A stretch of 45,440 bases of DNA from an uncultured Pelagibacteraceae bacterium. Its GTDB lineage: Bacteria; Pseudomonadota; Alphaproteobacteria; Pelagibacterales; Pelagibacteraceae. Every line of letters begins with the position of its first letter. Within the stretch, counting starts at the first letter, position 1. The notes beneath the pieces were generated by a model. That model saw nothing but the letters and a program-made list of their open reading frames with translations. It was not told where the DNA came from and did not search any database. The translations under genes and the position numbers were made by a program. The stretch is from the NCBI GenBank assembly GCA_902515175.1, contig CABXTP010000003.1:1-45440 (forward strand). Direction: 5' to 3'. Below, one piece after another: positions 21,951 through 31,296 of this stretch.

Positions 21951-23739
21951 GTTTAAATTTTGTGTCGAATAAGGAGCTTAGCTGAGAAATCATTACATCT
22001 CCAAGCTCATTAACATCTGTAATTTTAATTGCACGATTATAGTATCTTGACACATCATGACCTATCCCGATTGCGAGTATTTCAATTTCAGTTTTTTCCT
22101 CAATAAATTTTACTATTTTTTTCAAGTGTTTTTCTAAAAAGTCTCCAGTGTTCACTGATAAAGTAGAATCATCAACTGGTGCTCCATCAGATATCACCAT
22201 TAAAATTTTTCTTTCTTCCCTACGTTTTTTTAATCTAGTAAAAGCCCAATTAATTGCCTCTCCATCTATATTTTCTTTCAGCAAGCCCTCTTTTAACATT
22301 AAACCCAGGTTACCTTTTGCTTGTCTCCAATGAGTGTCTGCACTTTTATATATTATATGTCTTAAATCATTCAGTCTTCCGGGAGTTTTGGGCTTTCCCT
22401 CTTTGTTCCAGGCTTCTCTACTTTGTCCACCTTTCCAGTTTTTTGTAGTAAATCCTAATATTTCAACTTTTACCGAGCAACGTTCCAATGTTCTAGATAG
22501 GATATCAGCACAAATTGCTGCAATGGTAATGGGCCTTCCTCTCATTGAGCCTGAGTTATCTATCAATAAAGTTACAACTGTATCTTTGAAATCCAAATCT
22601 TTTTCTTTTTTAAAAGATAAAGAATTATAAGGATCCATAATAATTCTAGGAAGTTTTGAACTATCTAAAAGACCCTCCTCTAAATCAAATTCCCATGCCC
22701 TATTTTGTTTAGCAAGTAATTGTCTTTGAAGTTTATTTGCTAGCTTTGTTACTAGATCTTGAAATCCATTTAATTGTTGATCCAAAGTTTTTCTGAGTTT
22801 ATTGGCCTCATCTGTATTTTCTAAATTTTCAGCTTTTATAATTTCATCAAAATTATTTGTGTAAACTTTATAATCTACATTAAGTTCATTTAAATTTTTC
22901 TTTTGTATTACTTGTTCAGAATTTTGTTGTTCAGAATTTGCATCTACAACTTGTTCATCTAACTTATATTCATCAATATTATAGTCAGAATCTAAGCTAG
23001 CTTCATTATCGTCATCTCTTCTTTGATCTTTTTGATCTTCGTGAGAATTTTCTTGATCATCGTTTGATGGGTTATCTTGTCCATCATCTTTATTTTCCTC
23101 TTTTGATTCTGTCTCATCAGAACTAAAAATGTCTAAATTTTGAAGTATTTCTGAGAATTTTGAAGCATATTTCTTCTGATCATTTAAGTTTTGTTTAAAA
23201 AATTTAATATGTTCCTTGATTGATTGATCAAAATCTTTTTCCCAAATATTTAGCATTTTAGAGGTTACTGAATTCAGCTTTATATTATGAAAGTTTTTAA
23301 GCATATAAAGCTCAAATGCCTCTTTAACCGGAACATCTTCTTTATTTTGAATTTGTTCATTTTTCTTAAAGTTGATTTGCTGGTTATAGTTATCTTTAAG
23401 GTTTTTCTCTATCCCCCTCAACATTTGACTTCCTAAGCTTTCATATCTAATTCTTTCAGCAATTGCATATAAAGATTTGCAATCAGAATTTATTGGTGAG
23501 TAAGTTTTATATATTTTTTCATTAGAAAATTTTTTCTTTAAAGCAGTAGTGTCAGCCTCAGCTCTGGCTTTTATAAAATCACCTATATTATTGAGGCTGT
23601 CTAACTCAATATGATGTAATTCTTTTAAATTTTTTTTACTATTTACTTTACTTTTTACATCCAAATCATCAGAAATTACTCTTATTGTTGATGTAAGTGC
23701 TTGTTTTAATTTTTCTTTAAGATTTATTTCTTTACTCAT
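21943..23739 (-). CDS. cobT: CobT-like VWA-domain subunit of a CobST-type chelatase complex
   Basis: In B12-producing alphaproteobacteria CobT joins CobS and CobN to insert cobalt into hydrogenobyrinate diamide. This 598-residue protein has a helical N-terminal region, a highly acidic Asp/Glu/Asn/Gln-rich linker (about 205-265), and a C-terminal von Willebrand A domain with an intact MIDAS motif DNSGS (Asp394, Ser396, Ser398) and later VISDGAP. Its start overlaps the cobS stop by one base (TAATG). Nothing else of cobalamin synthesis is in the window, and SAR11 relatives are generally regarded as unable to make B12, so the role may be something other than cobalt insertion. Symbol reflects homology, not proven function. 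Confidence 0.88.
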   Translation of the reverse strand: MSKEINLKEKLKQALTSTIRVISDDLDVKSKVNSKKNLKELHHIELDSLNNIGDFIKARAEADTTALKKKFSNEKIYKTYSPINSDCKSLYAIAERIRYESLGSQMLRGIEKNLKDNYNQQINFKKNEQIQNKEDVPVKEAFELYMLKNFHNIKLNSVTSKMLNIWEKDFDQSIKEHIKFFKQNLNDQKKYASKFSEILQNLDIFSSDETESKEENKDDGQDNPSNDDQENSHEDQKDQRRDDDNEASLDSDYNIDEYKLDEQVVDANSEQQNSEQVIQKKNLNELNVDYKVYTNNFDEIIKAENLENTDEANKLRKTLDQQLNGFQDLVTKLANKLQRQLLAKQNRAWEFDLEEGLLDSSKLPRIIMDPYNSLSFKKEKDLDFKDTVVTLLIDNSGSMRGRPITIAAICADILSRTLERCSVKVEILGFTTKNWKGGQSREAWNKEGKPKTPGRLNDLRHIIYKSADTHWRQAKGNLGLMLKEGLLKENIDGEAINWAFTRLKKRREERKILMVISDGAPVDDSTLSVNTGDFLEKHLKKIVKFIEEKTEIEILAIGIGHDVSRYYNRAIKITDVNELGDVMISQLSSLFDTKFKLN

Positions 23740-24713
23740 TAGATTTGAATATTTACTAAAGATTCTGGTAAATCTTCACCAAAACATCTTTGGTAATATT
23801 CTGCGATTGTATTTTTTTCCATTTCATCGCACTTATTAAGAAAAGTTACTCTAAAAGCATAACCTGTGTCTTTAAATATTTCTGCATTATCTGCCCAATG
23901 CATAACTGTTCTTGGACTCATAACAGTCGAAATATCCCCAGCAATAAAACCTTTTCTAGTTAATGAAGCAACTTTAATCATATTCGCAACTTTTTCTTTT
24001 CCTTTTTGATTATTTAAGTTTTTGTTTTTAGCCAAAATGATTTCCATTTCTTTTTCTAGGCTAAGATAATTTAAGGTTGTCACAATATTCCATCTATCCA
24101 TTTGACCTTGATTAATTTGTTGTGTGCCGTGGTAAAGTCCAGTTGTATCCCCCAAACCTACTGTGTTTGAAGTTGCAAATAATCTAAAATATTTGTTCTG
24201 TTTTATTACTTTGTTTTTATCTAGAAGTGTAAAATTTCCCTCAGCCTCCAAGACCCTTTGAATAACAAACATTACATCTGGTCTTCCAGCATCATATTCG
24301 TCAAAGACAAGAGCTACGGGATTTTGAATTGACCAGGGCAAAATACCCTCATTGAATTGAGTAACTTGTTTCCCTTCTTTCAAAACTATTGCATCTTTAC
24401 CTATTAAATCTATACGACTGATATGACTGTCCAGATTTACTCTTATACAAGGCCAGTTCAATCTTGCAGCTATCTGCTCAATATGAGTAGATTTGCCAGT
24501 TCCATGATATCCTTGAACAAGAACTCTTTTATTAAAAGCAAATCCAGAAATAAGAGCTAATGTAGTATCTCGATCAAATTTATAAGTTTTATCAATTTCA
24601 GGAACATATTCACTTTTTTGCGAAAAAGCGTCTACTTCCATCTCAGTATCTAACCCAAAAGTTTGTTTAATAGAAATTTTTATATCAGGTTGTAAGTTAA
24701 TATTAGGTGTCAA
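23739..24713 (-). CDS. cobS: CobS-like AAA+ ATPase of a CobST-type chelatase complex
   Basis: MoxR-related AAA+ ATPase, 324 residues, the normal CobS length. Walker [10 protein letters not shown] is at 68-76 and Walker B VFDEYD at 136-141; a sensor-1-type ATSNTVG block follows, and [13 protein letters not shown] near 268 is typical of CobS. It would form a ring that works with the VWA protein CobT. Its first 11 bases overlap the end of the DnaJ-domain gene and its last base overlaps cobT, so the three genes form one tightly coupled unit. The substrate is uncertain in the absence of a visible cobN. Confidence 0.9.
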   Translation of the reverse strand: MTPNINLQPDIKISIKQTFGLDTEMEVDAFSQKSEYVPEIDKTYKFDRDTTLALISGFAFNKRVLVQGYHGTGKSTHIEQIAARLNWPCIRVNLDSHISRIDLIGKDAIVLKEGKQVTQFNEGILPWSIQNPVALVFDEYDAGRPDVMFVIQRVLEAEGNFTLLDKNKVIKQNKYFRLFATSNTVGLGDTTGLYHGTQQINQGQMDRWNIVTTLNYLSLEKEMEIILAKNKNLNNQKGKEKVANMIKVASLTRKGFIAGDISTVMSPRTVMHWADNAEIFKDTGYAFRVTFLNKCDEMEKNTIAEYYQRCFGEDLPESLVNIQI

Positions 24714-25230
24714 TTTTTTCTCTATATGTGTTTTTTAGTTGCGTATAAGCTAATGTAATTTGTTTTAATTTTTCCTCGTATTTTTTATTTCCAGCATTTA
24801 TATCTGGGTGAAATTTTTTGACAAGGATTTTAAATTTCTGCTGAATTTTTTCCCATTTCAAACCTACTGAAATTCCTAAAATTTCAAATGCTTTTATGTC
24901 TTTATGATCAAATTTGAATTGTCGCATGTGGTCATATTCTTTCCCAAATCTCTCTTTTCCGAATTCATCTTTCAAAGTGTTATTCCATAAAACTTTAAAG
25001 AAATTATCTGATGAACTAAAACTTTGTGTAGGTTTGTGCCACGTCATGTCAGATTTTAAAAAATTTATAACCTGGTCATCGTCCATGCCCGAGAAATAAT
25101 TCCAATTTTTGTTAAATTCTTTAACATGTTCTAAACAAAGCATTCTATATTTTCTGCTATTATCTTTTTCAACAGGTGCCTTGTACTCACCAACTTCTTT
25201 ACAATTGTTCCAATTACAAATATTTTTCAT
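24703..25230 (-). CDS. DnaJ-domain protein with N-terminal Cys/His cluster
   Basis: A 175-residue co-chaperone-like protein of the type found next to cobS in many alphaproteobacteria. The N-terminal 35 residues contain Cys5, Cys10, Cys32 and His35, a plausible zinc site. A linker leads to a C-terminal J domain (about 114-170) with an intact HPD motif at 141-143, so it should stimulate an Hsp70 ATPase. Zinc binding and the Hsp70 client are inference. It is the first gene of the dnaJ-like-cobS-cobT unit and is divergent from bolA across an 18-bp palindromic gap. Confidence 0.88.
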   Translation of the reverse strand: MKNICNWNNCKEVGEYKAPVEKDNSRKYRMLCLEHVKEFNKNWNYFSGMDDDQVINFLKSDMTWHKPTQSFSSSDNFFKVLWNNTLKDEFGKERFGKEYDHMRQFKFDHKDIKAFEILGISVGLKWEKIQQKFKILVKKFHPDINAGNKKYEEKLKQITLAYTQLKNTYREKIDT

Positions 25231-25231
25231 G

Positions 25232-25248
25232 ATATATTAATAATATAT
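25232..25248. repeat. perfect 17-bp inverted repeat filling the gap between two divergent starts
   Basis: Eight-base arms ATATATTA and TAATATAT flank a single A. The repeat fills all but one base of the 18-bp space between the start codons of the DnaJ-like gene (minus) and bolA (plus). It could serve as a shared -10 region or regulator site, or be chance in AT-rich DNA. If it is a -10 region, transcripts would begin at or inside the start codons, so this remains inference. Confidence 0.45.
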
Positions 25249-25509
25249 ATGAACATAAATGACCTAATTTCAATTGTAAAAAAAAAGTTAGAGAGTAATT
25301 TTAAAATTGAGAACATACAAATTGAGGATAAATCTTTTCTTCATAAAAATCATGCTGGAAATTTTCCAGGAAAGTATCATTTAAAATTAAAAATAAGTTC
25401 AAAGGAACTTAATAAAATTAGCCGTATCGAAAGTAACAAAAAAATTTTTAAAATCTTAAAAAATGAATTAGCCGAATATATTCATTCAATTCAAATTTTA
25501 ATTAACTAG
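25249..25509 (+). CDS. bolA: BolA family protein
   Basis: An 86-residue BolA-like protein; the family partners monothiol glutaredoxins in iron-sulfur cluster handling and iron sensing, and some members affect transcription and morphology. Visible family features are the early helix, the IEDKSFLHKNHAG block (residues about 25-37) with the conserved His residues, a class II KH-like fold, a conserved basic stretch near ISRIESNKKI, and the terminal IHSIQI strand. It lies beside the dnaJ-like-cobS-cobT unit as in other alphaproteobacteria, but divergently. Its last 12 bases overlap the convergent aroB gene. Confidence 0.9.
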   Translation: MNINDLISIVKKKLESNFKIENIQIEDKSFLHKNHAGNFPGKYHLKLKISSKELNKISRIESNKKIFKILKNELAEYIHSIQILIN

Positions 25510-26604
25510 CTCTTTTCTTAAAAAATTTTTAATTTTTTGTTTTTCATAATGATTTTTTGAAACCGTATAACCAATTTCCCTTAATAAGATTAAATTAATT
25601 TTTTTTGTATAATTTTTTTTATCTTTAATCATAAAAAAAAGTATTTTATTCAAGTCATTAATTGAAAAATAGTCATTTATTTCTAATGAGATCTTTATTT
25701 TTTTTATATGGGAAATTATTGAGTCATAATCAGCAAACGATAGAATTTTATTTTTCAGCGAAAATTTAAGAGCACTTTTCATACCTAGAATTACAGCCTC
25801 ACCATGATTTAATTTTTTTGAATATCCCAAAGATGCCTCGTATGCATGAGCAAAAGTGTGTCCAAAGTTTAAAATTTTTCTAATTCCTTTTTCATTTTCA
25901 TCTTTTTCGACTACATCCTTTTTGATCTTACAACTTTGATAAATAGCTTTTTCGATGTAGCTTGGTTTTAGATTTAATATCATTTGAAGATTATTATTTA
26001 AATAATTATAAAATTTTTTGTTTTTTATAAGTGAATGTTTTAAAATCTCTGCGTAACCACATATTATTTCTCTATATGGAAGCGATTCTAAAAATTCAGT
26101 ATCTGTTAAAACAAGTTTTGGTTGATAAAAACTACCAATAAGATTTTTCCCTTCTTTAGTATTAACACCTGTTTTACCACCTACAGAGGAATCAACTTGA
26201 GATAAAAGAGTTGTCGGCAAATTAACAAATTGAAGTCCTCTTTTAAAAAGACTTGCAGCAAAACCAGCAACATCGCCAGTAATTCCTCCTCCAATAGCAA
26301 TCAAACAATCTTGTCTTGAAAAATTTTTTTTAAGTAAAATATCTAACATTTCATTTACTTTTTTAAGATTTTTATTTTTTTCACTCGCATGAAATGAGTA
26401 TTTAAAAACTTTCGTAGCTCTTAAAGATTTTGTTATTTTTGTAATTATTTTACTTGGAATTTTTTTATCAATGACTAATAAACATTGATTAAAATTTATT
26501 GAGTTTTTTTTTAATATAGACCGTAGGTTTTTAGTCAAACTATGACCAATTATGATTGGATAAGTTTCGTTTTTAGTTTTTATATTTAGTTTAATGGGCT
26601 TCAT
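25498..26604 (-). CDS. aroB: 3-dehydroquinate synthase
   Basis: Second step of the shikimate pathway: converts DAHP to 3-dehydroquinate using NAD+ and a divalent metal. The 368 residues contain the glycine-rich NAD region GGGITGDVAGFAAS (about 104-117), DSSVGGKTGVN, the metal-binding Glu and His in YAEILKHSLI and NFGHTFAHAYE, all intact. The start overlaps the end of aroK by 14 bp, the usual aroK-aroB coupling. Convergent with bolA, sharing 12 bp. Confidence 0.97.
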   Translation of the reverse strand: MKPIKLNIKTKNETYPIIIGHSLTKNLRSILKKNSINFNQCLLVIDKKIPSKIITKITKSLRATKVFKYSFHASEKNKNLKKVNEMLDILLKKNFSRQDCLIAIGGGITGDVAGFAASLFKRGLQFVNLPTTLLSQVDSSVGGKTGVNTKEGKNLIGSFYQPKLVLTDTEFLESLPYREIICGYAEILKHSLIKNKKFYNYLNNNLQMILNLKPSYIEKAIYQSCKIKKDVVEKDENEKGIRKILNFGHTFAHAYEASLGYSKKLNHGEAVILGMKSALKFSLKNKILSFADYDSIISHIKKIKISLEINDYFSINDLNKILFFMIKDKKNYTKKINLILLREIGYTVSKNHYEKQKIKNFLRKELVN

Positions 26605-27103
26605 ACATATTCAATATATTATTTGCGACCTCATTTTTAGATAATCCTTCACAGTCAATCTTATAATGTGCTTTAGAATAAACAATAGAACGATTATTTA
26701 TAATTTTTATCAATTCATTTTTTGTAGACTTGAAAGCTATAGGTCTTTTATGGCTATTTTTTATTCTATTTAACAAAGTTTTAAAGTCCCAATTTAACCA
26801 AAAAGATATATGATTTTCTATAATTTCCTTATTAACTTTTTTATTTAAAAATGCTCCACCACCTAAAGATATTACTTTTTTTTTATTTTTTAAAATTTTT
26901 AATGTTATTGCTTCTTCAATATTTCTAAAATATTTCTCACCTTTTTCTTCAAAAATTTTTGTAATCTTCATGCCCAATTTTGTCTCAATCTCGTAGTCTA
27001 CATCAATAAATTCTATATTAAGTTTTTTTGACACAATTGAGCCTATAGATGACTTTCCCGATCCCATCATGCCAATAAAAACTAAATTTTTTTTTGATTT
27101 CAT
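26591..27103 (-). CDS. aroK: shikimate kinase
   Basis: Phosphorylates shikimate with ATP, fifth step of the aromatic pathway. The P-loop GMMGSGKSSIG stands a few residues after the chosen start (MKSKKNLVF), followed by the DVD motif (EFIDVDYEIE), SLGGGAF and a lid region with KRPI. The start at 27103 gives 170 residues, typical for the family. The frame extends to an ATG at 27166, but that would add 21 atypical residues and run over the divergent small membrane protein gene, so the shorter form is preferred. Confidence 0.95.
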   Translation of the reverse strand: MKSKKNLVFIGMMGSGKSSIGSIVSKKLNIEFIDVDYEIETKLGMKITKIFEEKGEKYFRNIEEAITLKILKNKKKVISLGGGAFLNKKVNKEIIENHISFWLNWDFKTLLNRIKNSHKRPIAFKSTKNELIKIINNRSIVYSKAHYKIDCEGLSKNEVANNILNMYEAH

Positions 27104-27160
27104 AAGTTTCTGTATTGAAAAAACACAAATATGTCTTAATTTGAATTTATTCAAAGTTAT

Positions 27161-27340
27161 ATGCAATTTACTAGAAAAACAAGTTCAAGAAAGATAATTT
27201 TTAGTCTAGTCATTAAGTTATCTTTAATTTCAGTAATTGTTGTTGGAGTAATTTTTCTTTTGAATAAAATTGATTTTCCAGCTCCTAAAAAAGAAATTGA
27301 AAAAATTATTTCAAATGAAAACTTTAAAATCGTTAAATAA
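27161..27340 (+). CDS. small single-pass membrane protein, 59 residues, unknown function
   Basis: Not a family I recognise. The ATG at 27161 opens a 59-residue frame: a basic N-terminus (TRKTSSRK), one strong hydrophobic helix (about residues 12-35, rich in Ile/Val/Leu), then a charged tail with Pro and several Lys and Glu. That topology predicts an inner-membrane protein with a cytoplasmic N-terminus and periplasmic tail. Its stop lies 26 bases inside the next gene, so the two are likely translationally coupled. The region between it and aroK is 57 bp. The coding call rests on the membrane-protein pattern and on the overlap rather than on homology. Confidence 0.7.
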   Translation: MQFTRKTSSRKIIFSLVIKLSLISVIVVGVIFLLNKIDFPAPKKEIEKIISNENFKIVK

Positions 27341-29081
27341 AAAGTATCCGATAATTATATTCATTGTTTTCTTTTTTGGATCAGTTCTAAATGCAGAAGA
27401 ACAGCCAATCGATATTTGGAATATTGATAAAAATAAAAAGAAACAAGAGTTATCTAATGATAATTCTAAAGTAGATAGTGATGATCAAATAGCAGAGACC
27501 AGTATTTATGATTTGCAATCATCTAATCAGAATAATTCTATTTTAATAGACTCTACGCTGAACTCAAAAAAATTAAAAATTATAGGTCTTTATGATCCTG
27601 AAGATTATGATTTAAAAATTGATATGTGGTCAAATTCTAATGGAGATCAACTAAAGTATTTATTTTCTAATTTATCTAAAATAAGTTTATCTGAAGATGC
27701 TTCAGATTTAATGAATATAGCTTTATTAACTAATGCATATTATCCAAAATTAAATATACAAGAAGATGAATTTTTAAAAATTAAATCAAATTGGTTGATC
27801 AAAAATAAAGATAGAGAACTAATAGAACAATATTTGATAAAGAATCAAAGTGTTAATTTACATCCAGAGCTTACTAGGTTTCTAGTCGATGAATATTTGT
27901 CTGAGTCAAATGTTTCAAAAGCTTGTGAATTTTTTTCAAAAATTAATGAAATTATAAGTGATGAATATTTGTCAAAGTTTAATTTATATTGTTTAATTAA
28001 CGATGGAAAAAATGATGAAGCTCAATTAATTTTTGATTTAAAAAAAGAATTGGGATTTCAGGATGAATACTTTGAAAATAAATTAAATTTCTTGTTTGGA
28101 TATACAGAAAAAACTGAAACCATTATATCAGAAAAAAATATCTTAGATTTTCATTTGGCACATAGAACTAACCCAGAATTTAACTTTGAGCCAAAAGATA
28201 CAACTGCAAAATTAATTTGGAAATATTTAGCCTCATCAAATTTATTATATAATATTGATGATATAGAGATAGACGATATAGATAAAATTTTGTTAATTGA
28301 AAAAGCAACTCATGATAAGAATTATTCAGAAAATGATTTATTTGAGTTGTATAAACGATTTCAATTCAACATTAATCAACTTTTAAATGCTACAGAAGCT
28401 TATAAAACTTTATCTAATGTTGAGGCGAAAGCTTTAATCTACCAGAAAATCCTCCTAGAGTCTGAAACAAATAATAAACTTCAACTTTTAAGGATATTAA
28501 AAAATCTTTTTATAAAAGATAATCACGGAAATGCTTTTGATAAAAAATTAGTTGAATTTTTAGAAAATATAAATCCTGAAGAAGTAGCTTCAAATTATAG
28601 TAGTTTCTATTTTACATATCTTAAAAATACTGAGGAGAAACAAAAAAATATCAAATTTAGCAAAGATATACTTCACCAATCAAGATTACTAAATTATTTT
28701 AATGGCGATTATGCAAAGTCTAAAATAGAAAAAGATTTAAATAATTTTTTAAAGAAGATTAAAAAGGATAAAAAGTATCAATTAAGTAAAAAAGATATAA
28801 TTTTGATTGAGTCAATTAAATCAGATGGAATTAAAATTTCAAAAAAATATGATGATCTTTATAAGCTAAATGACTCAGAAATCCCAACTGACATGCAAGT
28901 TATGATAAATAATAATGAAGTTGGTGCAACAATTTTAAGAATTATTGAGGTTATTGGACAGGATAAACTTGAAGCTTTGGATGAGGATACTATATATTTT
29001 ATAGTTACCGCACTTAATCAATTAAATATTGATTACATCAGAAATAAGATTTTATTAAAAGTTCTTCCTTTAAAAGTCTAA
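27315..29081 (+). CDS. large exported protein of unknown function, helical-repeat-like
   Basis: I do not recognise a family. From the ATG at 27315 the protein has 588 residues and opens with a clean signal peptide: basic n-region MKTLKSLNKK, hydrophobic core of about 13 residues, and a likely cleavage site after VLNA, before EEQ. A 5' extension to 27270 would bury this signal and is rejected. The mature part begins with an Asn/Asp/Ser-rich low-complexity stretch (about 30-85), then becomes largely alpha-helical with many Leu/Lys/Glu/Asn segments resembling TPR-like solenoids, without a clear catalytic motif. Likely periplasmic. It overlaps the upstream small membrane protein by 26 bp and precedes def by 23 bp. 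Confidence 0.85.
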   Translation: MKTLKSLNKKYPIIIFIVFFFGSVLNAEEQPIDIWNIDKNKKKQELSNDNSKVDSDDQIAETSIYDLQSSNQNNSILIDSTLNSKKLKIIGLYDPEDYDLKIDMWSNSNGDQLKYLFSNLSKISLSEDASDLMNIALLTNAYYPKLNIQEDEFLKIKSNWLIKNKDRELIEQYLIKNQSVNLHPELTRFLVDEYLSESNVSKACEFFSKINEIISDEYLSKFNLYCLINDGKNDEAQLIFDLKKELGFQDEYFENKLNFLFGYTEKTETIISEKNILDFHLAHRTNPEFNFEPKDTTAKLIWKYLASSNLLYNIDDIEIDDIDKILLIEKATHDKNYSENDLFELYKRFQFNINQLLNATEAYKTLSNVEAKALIYQKILLESETNNKLQLLRILKNLFIKDNHGNAFDKKLVEFLENINPEEVASNYSSFYFTYLKNTEEKQKNIKFSKDILHQSRLLNYFNGDYAKSKIEKDLNNFLKKIKKDKKYQLSKKDIILIESIKSDGIKISKKYDDLYKLNDSEIPTDMQVMINNNEVGATILRIIEVIGQDKLEALDEDTIYFIVTALNQLNIDYIRNKILLKVLPLKV

Positions 29082-29104
29082 AAATTAGTTTATTTATTTA
29101 CATC

Positions 29105-29629
29105 ATGAGTATTAGAGAGATAATAACTGTTCCTGATGAAATATTAAAAAGAGTTTCAAAACCTATTGAAAAGGTTGGAGAAAGTGAAAAAAAACTTATT
29201 AAAGACTTGTTTGAAACTATGTATAGCGCAAAAGGAATTGGTCTTGCGGCTGTTCAAGTAGGGATATTAAAAAGAGTTTTAGTTGTCGATGTGTCTTTGA
29301 AAGAAGAAAAAAAAAAACCAATGTGTTTCATTAATCCGACTATTAGAAAATTAAGTGATGAAATGGCCGTATATGAAGAAGGATGTCTATCAATTCCTGA
29401 TACTTTTATAGAAATTCAAAGACCAAAAATTTGTGAAATAGAATATGTGGATATTGATGGAAGAACTCAAATTAAAGAGTTTGATGGACTTCTTTCAACT
29501 TGTGTTCAACATGAAATTAATCATTTAGACGGTAAATTAATCATTGATTATTTATCAAAATTAAAGAGGGACATTGTAATAAAAAAAATTTCTAAAATAA
29601 AAAAAAATCCAGATAGAATATTAGTTTGA
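29105..29629 (+). CDS. def: peptide deformylase
   Basis: Metalloenzyme that removes the N-formyl group from nascent proteins. All three signature motifs are present in the 174-residue protein: GIGLAAVQVG (motif 1; usual form GxGLAAxQ), EGCLSIP (motif 2, metal-binding Cys) and QHEINHLDG (motif 3, two metal His and the catalytic Glu). Its gene is followed after one base by fmt, whose product installs the formyl group on initiator tRNA, the classic functional pair. Confidence 0.98.
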   Translation: MSIREIITVPDEILKRVSKPIEKVGESEKKLIKDLFETMYSAKGIGLAAVQVGILKRVLVVDVSLKEEKKKPMCFINPTIRKLSDEMAVYEEGCLSIPDTFIEIQRPKICEIEYVDIDGRTQIKEFDGLLSTCVQHEINHLDGKLIIDYLSKLKRDIVIKKISKIKKNPDRILV

Positions 29630-29630
29630 A

Positions 29631-30563
29631 ATGGCCAAAAAAATTATCTTTATGGGTACCCCTTTATTTGCTGTACCAATATTAAAATCTTTATATCAAA
29701 ACGGATTTCCCATAACAAATGTTTACACACAACCTCCACAAAAATCTCAACGTGGTCAAAGAATTAACAAATCACCAATCCAGGGTATATCTGAAACTTT
29801 GAATATTGATTTTAGGTGTCCAAAAAGCTTAAAAAACAATATTGAGGAATTTGAATTTCTAAAAAATATAAACGCTGATCTTGGCATTGTTGTTGCTTAT
29901 GGACAAATCATACCGAGAGACTTTTTAAGTCTTACAAAAAAAGGTTTCATAAATATTCACGCATCTATTCTTCCCTCATGGCGCGGTGCAGCACCTATAC
30001 AAAGATCGATAATGAATTTAGATTCTGAAATAGGTATTAGTATTATGAAAATTAATGAAGAATTAGACTCAGGACCTGTTTGTAATACCTATAAAATTAA
30101 ATTAGATCAAAATCTAAATGCACAAGAGGTTTCAGAAAAACTATCACTTTTAGCTTCAGAGAAAATCTTGGATAACGTAGATGATATTTTAGAAAATAAG
30201 TCAATTTTTATAGATCAAGATCATTCAAAAGCTACATACGCAAAAAAAATAAAGAAAAATGAGGGACTGATATGCTGGGATGATGCAGCTACAAAAATTA
30301 TTGGACAAATTAATGGCTTATATCCTTCACCAGGGGCCTATTTTAACTTTAACGGTGAAAGATATAAAATTCTGAAAGCAGAAGTTGGAAATGGTATTGG
30401 AAAAGCCGGTGAAATTTTAACAGATAATTTAGAGATAGCATGTGGCAACAATAAATCTTTAAAGATTCTTGAAATCCAAAGACAAGGAAAAAATGTGCAA
30501 AAAATTGGTGAGTTCATCCTAGGGTCTCAAATTAAAAAAGGACTTGTGATAAATAATGTATAA
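29631..30563 (+). CDS. fmt: methionyl-tRNA formyltransferase
   Basis: Transfers formyl from 10-formyl-tetrahydrofolate to initiator Met-tRNA. The 310-residue protein has the catalytic core with IIFMGTPLFAVPIL, the hydrolase/transferase signature HASILPSWRGAAPIQRSI (His and Asn-type catalytic region), ISIMKINEELDSGP, and a C-terminal OB-like tRNA-binding domain from about residue 205. The last eight bases overlap the start of truA. Part of def-fmt-truA, all acting on tRNA or on nascent chains. Confidence 0.97.
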   Translation: MAKKIIFMGTPLFAVPILKSLYQNGFPITNVYTQPPQKSQRGQRINKSPIQGISETLNIDFRCPKSLKNNIEEFEFLKNINADLGIVVAYGQIIPRDFLSLTKKGFINIHASILPSWRGAAPIQRSIMNLDSEIGISIMKINEELDSGPVCNTYKIKLDQNLNAQEVSEKLSLLASEKILDNVDDILENKSIFIDQDHSKATYAKKIKKNEGLICWDDAATKIIGQINGLYPSPGAYFNFNGERYKILKAEVGNGIGKAGEILTDNLEIACGNNKSLKILEIQRQGKNVQKIGEFILGSQIKKGLVINNV

Positions 30564-31296
30564 ATATCAAATCTTGATTGAATATGTTGGCACAAATTTC
30601 AGAGGTTGGCAAATTCAGATTAAAGGCAAAACTATTCAAGGATTAATTCAAGAAAAAATCTCAAAAATATTAAAAGAAAATGTAGTATTAATTGGTTCTG
30701 GAAGGACTGACAAAGGAGTGCATGCAATAGAGCAATCAGCTCACTTTGAAAGTAAAAATAAAATAGACAATCCACATAAATTTTTGAAATCTATTAATTT
30801 TTTTTTAAATAAGGATGCGGTTACAATTCTAAATTTGAAAAATAGAAATAAAAATTTTCACGCAAGATTTTCCGCAAAATTTAGAATATATAAATATATC
30901 ATTATTAATCGAATGAGTACCCCAGTAATTTATAAAGATAGAGCTTGGCATGTAATTAACAAACTCCACCTAATACCTATGAGAAAAGCAGCAAGAAAAT
31001 TAGTTGGAACTAAAGATTTTTCTTGTTTCAGATCCTCTAGTTGTCGAGCAAAAAGTCCAATAAAAACTATGAAATCAGTAAAAATAAGGTCTTCAAAAAA
31101 TAAAATTGAAATTGAATTTCAATCTCAATCATTCTTACAACAACAAGTTCGTTCTATGGTAGGATGTTTGAAATATGTTGGTGAAAAGAAGTGGACAATA
31201 AAAAAATTTGATTATGTTTTTAAATCAAAAAAAAGAATATTATGTGCTCCTCCGGCCCCTGCAGAAGGTCTTTATTTAATGAGAGTTATTTATTAA
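30556..31296 (+). CDS. truA: tRNA pseudouridine(38-40) synthase
   Basis: Isomerises uridines 38, 39 and 40 in the anticodon arm of many tRNAs. The 246-residue protein carries the catalytic motif GRTDKGVHA (Asp near residue 52), the DFSCFRSS segment and the C-terminal FLQQQVRSMVG helix, all typical of TruA. It overlaps fmt by eight bases, and its 3' end overlaps the convergent SET-domain gene by 21 bp, the largest convergent overlap in the window. Confidence 0.97.
   Translation: MYKYQILIEYVGTNFRGWQIQIKGKTIQGLIQEKISKILKENVVLIGSGRTDKGVHAIEQSAHFESKNKIDNPHKFLKSINFFLNKDAVTILNLKNRNKNFHARFSAKFRIYKYIIINRMSTPVIYKDRAWHVINKLHLIPMRKAARKLVGTKDFSCFRSSSCRAKSPIKTMKSVKIRSSKNKIEIEFQSQSFLQQQVRSMVGCLKYVGEKKWTIKKFDYVFKSKKRILCAPPAPAEGLYLMRVIY

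Noticed and set aside
22148-22630. Overlapping plus-strand open frames opposite cobT
   Set aside because: They lie antisense to the conserved VWA domain of CobT, have no recognisable domain and look like shadows of a well-supported gene.
27104-27166. Longer aroK N-terminus starting at 27166
   Set aside because: Adds an atypical 21-residue extension and overlaps the divergent small membrane protein gene; the ATG at 27103 gives a normal shikimate kinase N-terminus.
27270-27314. Longer start for the exported protein
   Set aside because: The extra residues would precede and spoil the clear signal peptide that begins at 27315.
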